A stretch of 44,738 nucleotides of DNA from Chara braunii (Eukaryota > Streptophyta > Charophyceae > Charales > Characeae), in NCBI GenBank assembly GCA_003427395.1, contig BFEA01000611.1, forward strand, positions 11,195 through 55,932, read 5' to 3'. Made by a program: the position numbers and the translations under genes. The notes under the pieces were generated by a model. It searched no databases. It saw only the letters and a program-made list of their open reading frames with translations, and was not told the DNA's origin. This document shows positions 39,874 through 44,738 of the stretch, one piece after another; position 1 is the first letter of the stretch, and each line of letters begins with the position of its first letter.

Positions 39874-40805
39874 GTACTGGCTTTTCTTTTCCTCTTTTTT
39901 TTTTTCCCATGACTCACTGTTTTTGAATACGAAACCATCCATGTGCAACACGCGGAACATAAGAATCTGATGGAGATTACGTCTGAATGTGGAACATTTG
40001 AAGTAGACGTCAGACTCTGCAGTCTGCAGATTGTGCCAAGTGCGGGGTGGTTGTGTGTGTGTGTGTGTATGTGAGAGAGAGAGGGGGAGAGGGGGGGGGG
40101 ATGGTGGGCCACGTGGCAGTGCGCCGTGTCGCGCTGTCACATGCCATTTTGTTTTTACTCTTTTTGTTCTTTTAATTCTTTCTGTCTGATATTGTATGCA
40201 ATCATAGAGAAAGAGAGAGAGGCCAGGGGCTATGCTACGGACGTCCGGAGTTCTACAGATACCTTTTTTGCGCTACATTTGGTCTCATGGAATGTAGTCT
40301 AAAAAGCGGCATCTCACAATGGCCCTTGGCCCTTGGGAGGTCTATGATATGGTAATGGCATGGATACATCAATCCAAAACTTCAATCATTACATGATGCA
40401 TTTGAGTACCACACAACACAGTAACAACAAGTAGACGCACAGCAATTGATTGAATGATTGTCGTTTCTGAAAAAGTGGCTCCCCGACTGTTTTCAATCAC
40501 CGCCAGGTGATCATCCTCAGGGGTTCTCCCACCAACTTCCACAGTGCATCCCTGATGCGCTACCCCTCCCAGGCTTCCACTGCACCCACCTCCGTCGCTT
40601 CATCAACATCCCAGAAATGTTGGAAGTTCGGAATGCTCCGTTGGTCCTAGAAAAGAGTGAGAGCAGAAGCCATGCTACGAACTTGTGCATTGGCAACTGG
40701 GTCAACCACGAATTTGGCCACATTATTGGGTACGTTCAGTCTAGTAACTGAATCTAGCACAGAAATTAGGCGATTCGTCTGAGTCAATAGCATGGCCGGG
40801 ATGGC
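39874..40805. other. Gene-free stretch
   Basis: A (GT)n then (GA)n tract lies at 40051-40090. The frame at 40458-40751 and its minus-strand shadow look protein-like in places, but neither can be supported. Confidence 0.4.
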
Positions 40806-40806
40806 C

Positions 40807-40809
<3 letters not shown>

Positions 40810-40899
<90 letters not shown>

Positions 40900-40911
40900 G
40901 ATGAACCCTTA

Positions 40912-41002
<91 letters not shown>
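40810..41002. repeat. Duplicated (CT)n(CA)n microsatellite
   Basis: (CT)n(CA)n followed by CGATGAACCCTTACCACTC occurs twice in a row: tracts at 40810-40899 and 40916-41001, each followed by this same motif. Confidence 0.95.
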
Positions 41003-41003
<1 letters not shown>

Positions 41004-41207
41004 TGAACCCTTACCACTCATTTGCAGTTCATGTGCATAAGTTTCAAGATGTGCATATGCGGCAGTTTGAACATCCCCATGTCGAAGGCACGCGTGGAAG
41101 TTCGAGCATCCCCATGTTGGAGGCAAGTGCCACTTTCAAATATGTTGACGGTCACAGGGTATGTGGACATACCAGTACTGAAAAGGAAACGAAGGACCGA
41201 CATTGGT

Positions 41208-41270
41208 ACCAGCCTGGAACAGTATCTATTCCAGGCTAGTACCCGTATCAGTAGGTTGCAGGGTTTTTGG
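41208..41270 (+). repeat. Two-hairpin dispersed element, copy two
   Basis: GGTACCAGCCTGGAA pairs with TTCCAGGCTAGTACC around a 9-nt loop (41208-41246). It is followed by CCGTATCAGTAGG and GGTTTTTGGCC, like copy one. Confidence 0.65.
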
Positions 41271-42230
41271 CCTTTGGATAAACGTAATGGACAGACAGTC
41301 ACAGACTTAATAACCCAAAGTTGGTTTAACGTGATCAACTGGCTCTACTTCTTACGTAAGTCTCTTGCTGTTTTCACTCACATGCCACTATTACTTTCAG
41401 TACCTTACCATACAAGTTAATTAAGTCACTGCTTTCCTTAGTGAAAGATAGATTCACACACGGGGCTGATTCGAAAGGGATACAGCACCTTTTATTGTAA
41501 AGCATAGAAATTCAAAGCCCGTATAAAAGCTGGAAATCAAACATTTCAGTCTAATATAATCACTTGTACATATTTGATGCCACAACATGTCTAACAGTCT
41601 ATGGCATCCTTGAGGGCACACTTCAGTACTTGTTGTAGCTCTTGCCATGGGTCCGCACCTGTTTTCCTACATGTTAGTATTGTCATGTCCTTTGCTCGAG
41701 GCATGTTTGTGGTTATCACAACTTATCGGCTTGATTGGCAATGCATGCTTTCTCGCTGCACAGTCCTTCTGTAGGTCCTCCCATACGATGTCCGCGATGA
41801 TGGCTTGGCTTCAGGGTGTAGTAGGAAACTTGAAGGTGTGCTCAGCCACAGACGACTGCTGTCTGAACTGTGGTGACACTGAAAAGACTGCCCTTGTGTG
41901 GTGCATAGGAAGGACTGATAGCGTTCTCATTTGTATGGGTTCCCGTTTGATGTTTTTTTTTTTTTTTTTTTTTTTTTTCAACAGTGGTTCCTGCTTGCTA
42001 GCAAAACCCTTGCGGTGTTTGTTCCCCATCCCTAATGACCCGAAAACTGGTCTATCTGCCAACGTCGCTCTGCACTGTCCCACAGGTACCACAAGGCCGA
42101 CACGTTCTCAAAGAGAATGTTGGGGCCCTATTTTACATGTCCAATGCTCCCCATCCTCCACCTGTTTCAGGCTCCGAGCCTCCAACAAAAGCCAGCAACA
42201 CAAACGGGATGAGTGTGCCCCCGTTCCTCC
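41271..42230. other. Gene-free stretch
   Basis: A long T tract is at 41953-41978. No gene supported on either strand. Confidence 0.4.
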
Positions 42231-42338
42231 ATCATTTGCCCAAAGTGGGAAAGTCCCCAGTTCCCCATCATTTACCCAAAGTGGAAAAGTCCCCAGTTCC
42301 CCCATCATTTACACGAAGTGGAAAAGTGGCTCGCTTGC
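42231..42338. repeat. Minisatellite, about 35-bp unit, three copies
   Basis: CATCATTTACCCAAAGTGGA then AAAGTCCCCAGTTCCC is repeated three times with small changes. It translates into repeated SGKVPSSP-like units, but there is no gene. Confidence 0.9.
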
Positions 42339-42666
42339 ACCACAGCTCCAAGCGGGCAAACTTTTGTGGGTACTTTTTTTGGGTTCCTTATGCACACCCT
42401 CAGGGTGTTGCTGCACTACTACTCCCACCTCAGTATTGGTGAGTTATTCATCGGCACACTCACTCAGCTCTCGCCTTTCTGACAAAGCCCGAACATTGTG
42501 AAACCTGCCATGGTGATTGCTCACATCAAATTGAGTTATCACCACCCGAAATGGGTGTTCTGTGAGGGGACGTGTTCAATGCTCAGCCCGGGGATGAGTT
42601 TTGACGAGTTTTTCTCAGTCCAGACGATAGGTTTGGACCTTTGTTGTCTTTTTTCTGTTCTATGCC
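42339..42666. other. Gene-free stretch
   Basis: Nothing recognised with confidence. Confidence 0.4.
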
Positions 42667-42789
42667 CTCCCAGAGTACATTTGTGGTGAGTGTAGCCAGT
42701 ACACAGTCTTCGTTGTTGTGAGTACTCACTGCAAAACTCGGGCTGGATGCGTATCTCAGTTAGGCTCTCAACCTCTTCTCCTGTGCCAT
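42667..42789 (-). pseudogene. Possible scrap of a DDE_Tnp_4-type transposase
   Basis: Minus strand reads VESLTEIRIQPEFCSEYSQQ and then TGYTHHKCTL. The pattern (T/C)TEI.I..P, Y....., GY..HK resembles the block around the first catalytic Asp of ISL2EU/Harbinger-type transposases. The Asp itself is not seen (SLTE where D.TE is usual), and flanking sequence gives no further support. Confidence 0.2.
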
Positions 42790-43364
42790 CTAGTCTGCCA
42801 GGGGCCAGATGCCCGCCCGCATCTCTTGCTGCCCCATCCCCCCAACAGTTTTGGCCTGTGGGATTCCAATTCCCTCTTCCTCCTTTTTGGGGAGGTCCCC
42901 AGCACTCTTTTCTTTTCTTGGGAGTGCCCACTTTTAGCTTCTTCGTTTCGAGTTGTGCTCCACAGACTTCGCCTTAGGATCTTCATTACTTTGGTGGGGC
43001 TCCACTCCACAGGCGAAAATTCACTTTCCTATAGAACAGTGCATGGGCCGTTACGTTGGAAATGAAAACGTTTTGTGGCTGAGCGCAGAGTGGGGGGACT
43101 GAAAATGCACAGTGGGATAGGCAAGGACCCCACTGCAGTGCGGATGGAAAAGACGTTTGGCCACGAAAAGAGGGCAAGTCATTTTGGAAAGTGGGAAAGT
43201 AGTTTTTCCGGGACCCCATCGCAGAGGACCAAATGTGCTTGGAAAACCCTTTGGAAATCAGTTGAGCCAATCGTTGCCTGTTTCCGTTGGCACTCGTTTA
43301 TTTTGTTCTTTTTTCCTCTTTTTTTTTTTCTTTTTTTTTTTTTTTCTGTGGCACTCTTCCATGG

Positions 43365-43490
43365 TTCCGGACTGTTTCCCGGACCTGTGTCTGGACCAGT
43401 CCGGACTGTCCGGTGTTCCGGACATCACCGGACACCGGACTGTCCGGAATGTGTTGGCTGGGACAAGATGTCTGGGAAAANGATGGGTAG
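43365..43490. repeat. CCGGAC-rich segment, copy one
   Basis: TTCCGGACTGTTTCCCGGAC followed by CTGTGTCTGGACCAGTCCGG, then GTGTTGGCTGGGACAAGATG. The same sequence recurs at 43616-43748 beyond the Nextera adapter. Copy one lacks about 17 bases (CACCAGACACCGGACTG) and contains an ambiguous base at 43481. The CCGGAC units are self-complementary and resemble the interior of the hAT-like MITE at 18138. Confidence 0.85.
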
Positions 43491-43576
43491 GGTAGGTGGC
43501 CTATCCTGTCAGGACAACCATTGGCTGCCGCTACCAGCAATCACCGCGGGTCTGGTCCTTGGCCTCTACAACACCC

Positions 43577-43614
43577 CTGTCTCTTATACACATCTAGATG
43601 TGTATAAGAGACAG
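43577..43614. other. Illumina Nextera mate-pair junction adapter (contaminant)
   Basis: CTGTCTCTTATACACATCT is directly followed by its reverse complement AGATGTGTATAAGAGACAG. This 38-bp palindrome is the Tn5 mosaic-end pair used as the circularisation junction in Nextera mate-pair libraries. It is not genomic. Translations through it give the well-known artefact peptides SYTHLDVYKRQ and MCIRDS. The sequences on its two sides are not necessarily adjacent in the genome. Confidence 0.98.
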
Positions 43615-43615
43615 C

Positions 43616-43748
43616 TTCCGGACTGTTTCCCGGACCTGTGTCTGGACCAGTCCGGACTGTCCGGTGTTCCGGACATCACCGGACACCGGACTGCACCAGA
43701 CACCGGACTGTCTGGAATGTGTTGGCAGGGACAAGATGTCCAGGGAAA
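43616..43748. repeat. CCGGAC-rich segment, copy two
   Basis: Same start as the segment at 43365, with 17 extra bases and a longer A tail at 43746-43767. It begins two bases after the adapter, so it may be a read-through duplicate of the same locus rather than a second genomic copy. Confidence 0.85.
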
Positions 43749-43768
43749 AAAAAAAAAAAAAAAAAAAG

Positions 43769-44689
43769 GCGGGGAGGGAGCTCACCTGGTTCGCACTTCG
43801 TGCCCCCTATTTCCCCGAGCCTCCCACGGTCCCACCCACCCCCCCCTATCTCCCCGAACCTCGGGCGGGGCCGGGCGGACCAAAAGAGCGAAATTGCATC
43901 CCACTTGTTGGGGCGGGAATTTTTCGAAGTTCGTGCCGGGTATTCGTGGGCAGGGCATGAAGGGCCACTCCTGATGGACGGAAGGGGGTAGAGCGCATTG
44001 CCCTTTTGGGCCCAAATCTTTGTGTTGTGCCCCTGTCAGGCGGGTGTGGCTCTTTGCAATCTGGACCTCCCGGTTTGGGCCTTTGCAATAGCACCTCGGA
44101 GAAGTTGACAAGTACTGGGGCATTTTGCAAAGTTGGACGATACCTGGTAGGTAGGCGTATATTGCAAAGATGGGGTCCAACCGACCCCAGGGATATTTCC
44201 CAAAATATTTTTTTTTGCCAGAATGGCATTCCGCTCTACCCACATCTTTTAGAGGCATTTTGGCATACATTTCAACTTCTGGGGGAATTTTACTATTTAG
44301 CAAATTATCCCTATGATCAATTGTCAATTACTTGTTCTAAAAATGTTTCTCTTCCGGAAAAAAAAGATAAGGTTTCTGAACCAGGCCCAGCGATGCGAGT
44401 AGTCTATTATCATAATGGTGTTTTGACTTTTGAGGGCCTACTCACACGAGGACCCAACTTAGCAAATTCCCAGAACTTGCTACCCTTTTGCGCTCACACT
44501 ACTGCTCGCCTACTAACACAGTCGCAAAAGTGTGCACAATTGTTATTGGCCTGCTGGGCCAAGGGGGTAGGGAATTTTGCAATGACCTGTGGAGGTGATC
44601 CCAAATCCCTCTTTTTTTTCTTTTTTTTTAAAATTCCGCACCGCCAGCCAAATCCAAAAAAAAAAAGGAAAGAATGCGCCACTTCCCTA
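43769..44689. other. Gene-free stretch
   Basis: GGCATACATTTCAACTTCTG and GCAAATTATCCCTATGATC (about 44265-44320) resemble 38175-38222. No gene supported. Confidence 0.4.
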
Positions 44690-44738
44690 GGCTACCAGAG
44701 TGGCCCGGGGTCACTTGCCCGGCCGGGTCAAAAAAAAA
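44690..44738 (-). repeat. Dispersed repeat, copy two (window end)
   Basis: Minus strand reads GACCCGGCCGGGCAAGTGAC, then CCCGGGCCACTCTGGTAGCC. Similar to 14649-14701. It runs off the end of the window. Confidence 0.6.

Noticed and set aside
40458-40751. Frame ending NHEFGHIIGY, resembling the HExxH...G metalloprotease motif
   Set aside because: The surrounding residues do not match any metalloprotease family, the frame is short, and the opposite strand gives an equally protein-like reading. Likely chance.
41647-42501. 284-residue plus-strand frame
   Set aside because: Contains a poly(T)-derived Phe run and a minisatellite. No domain and no start context.
43075-43974. 299-residue plus-strand frame
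   Set aside because: It reads through the Nextera adapter and a duplicated segment. It includes the artefact peptide SYTHLDVYKRQ.

Overview
The window looks like nuclear DNA of a green plant, most likely a charophyte alga such as Chara braunii. The evidence is a green-plant-type SEC22 gene, plant-type U6 and U2 snRNA-like sequences, a PIF/Harbinger DNA transposon, very many (GA)n/(CT)n and (CA)n runs, and draft-assembly gaps. The genus is an inference, not something the sequence proves. Gene density is very low. Only two intact protein genes can be supported, both single-exon on the minus strand: a putative type II membrane glycosyltransferase-like protein (10782-12662) and the ER-Golgi SNARE SEC22 (26311-26973).

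Layout. 1-10.7 kb: AT-rich, gene-poor, with two copies of a short SINE-like retroposon, several minisatellites, a roughly 306-bp tandem duplication and a scrambled 25S rRNA fragment (7.1-7.33 kb). 10.8-12.7 kb: the glycosyltransferase-like gene. 13.4-14.4 kb: a TA-flanked MITE, another SINE copy and an assembly gap. 15.8-15.9 kb: a decayed U2 snRNA copy. 18.1-18.3 kb: a hAT-like MITE with perfect 8-bp target duplications. 20.26-23.08 kb: a large palindrome (two arms of about 790 bp, spacer about 1.24 kb) with six U6 snRNA-derived copies, a tRNA-like sequence and a foldback element. 26.3-27.2 kb: SEC22, with a (GA)n tract just upstream of its ATG and a cluster of ACGT-core sites further up.

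29,853-37,903: a complete 8.05-kb PIF/Harbinger element bounded by TTA target duplications and matching terminal inverted repeats. It carries three decayed coding units: a Myb/trihelix-like ORF1 (+), an extra unrecognised ORF (+), and a DDE transposase (-). All three contain stops or frameshifts. ORF1 is also split by a 5'-truncated copy of the same SINE, with its own 10-11 bp target duplication.

38-44.7 kb: repeats, hairpin elements, microsatellites, a possible last exon of an unknown minus-strand gene and a possible transposase scrap. At 43,577-43,614 lies a 38-bp head-to-head pair of Illumina Nextera mosaic ends (the mate-pair junction adapter). It is flanked by a duplicated genomic segment, so this end of the scaffold is partly an assembly artefact.

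The two cellular genes have no visible link beyond both belonging to the secretory pathway. The rest records nested mobile-element activity: DNA transposons, a pol-III-like retroposon family and snRNA-derived copies.
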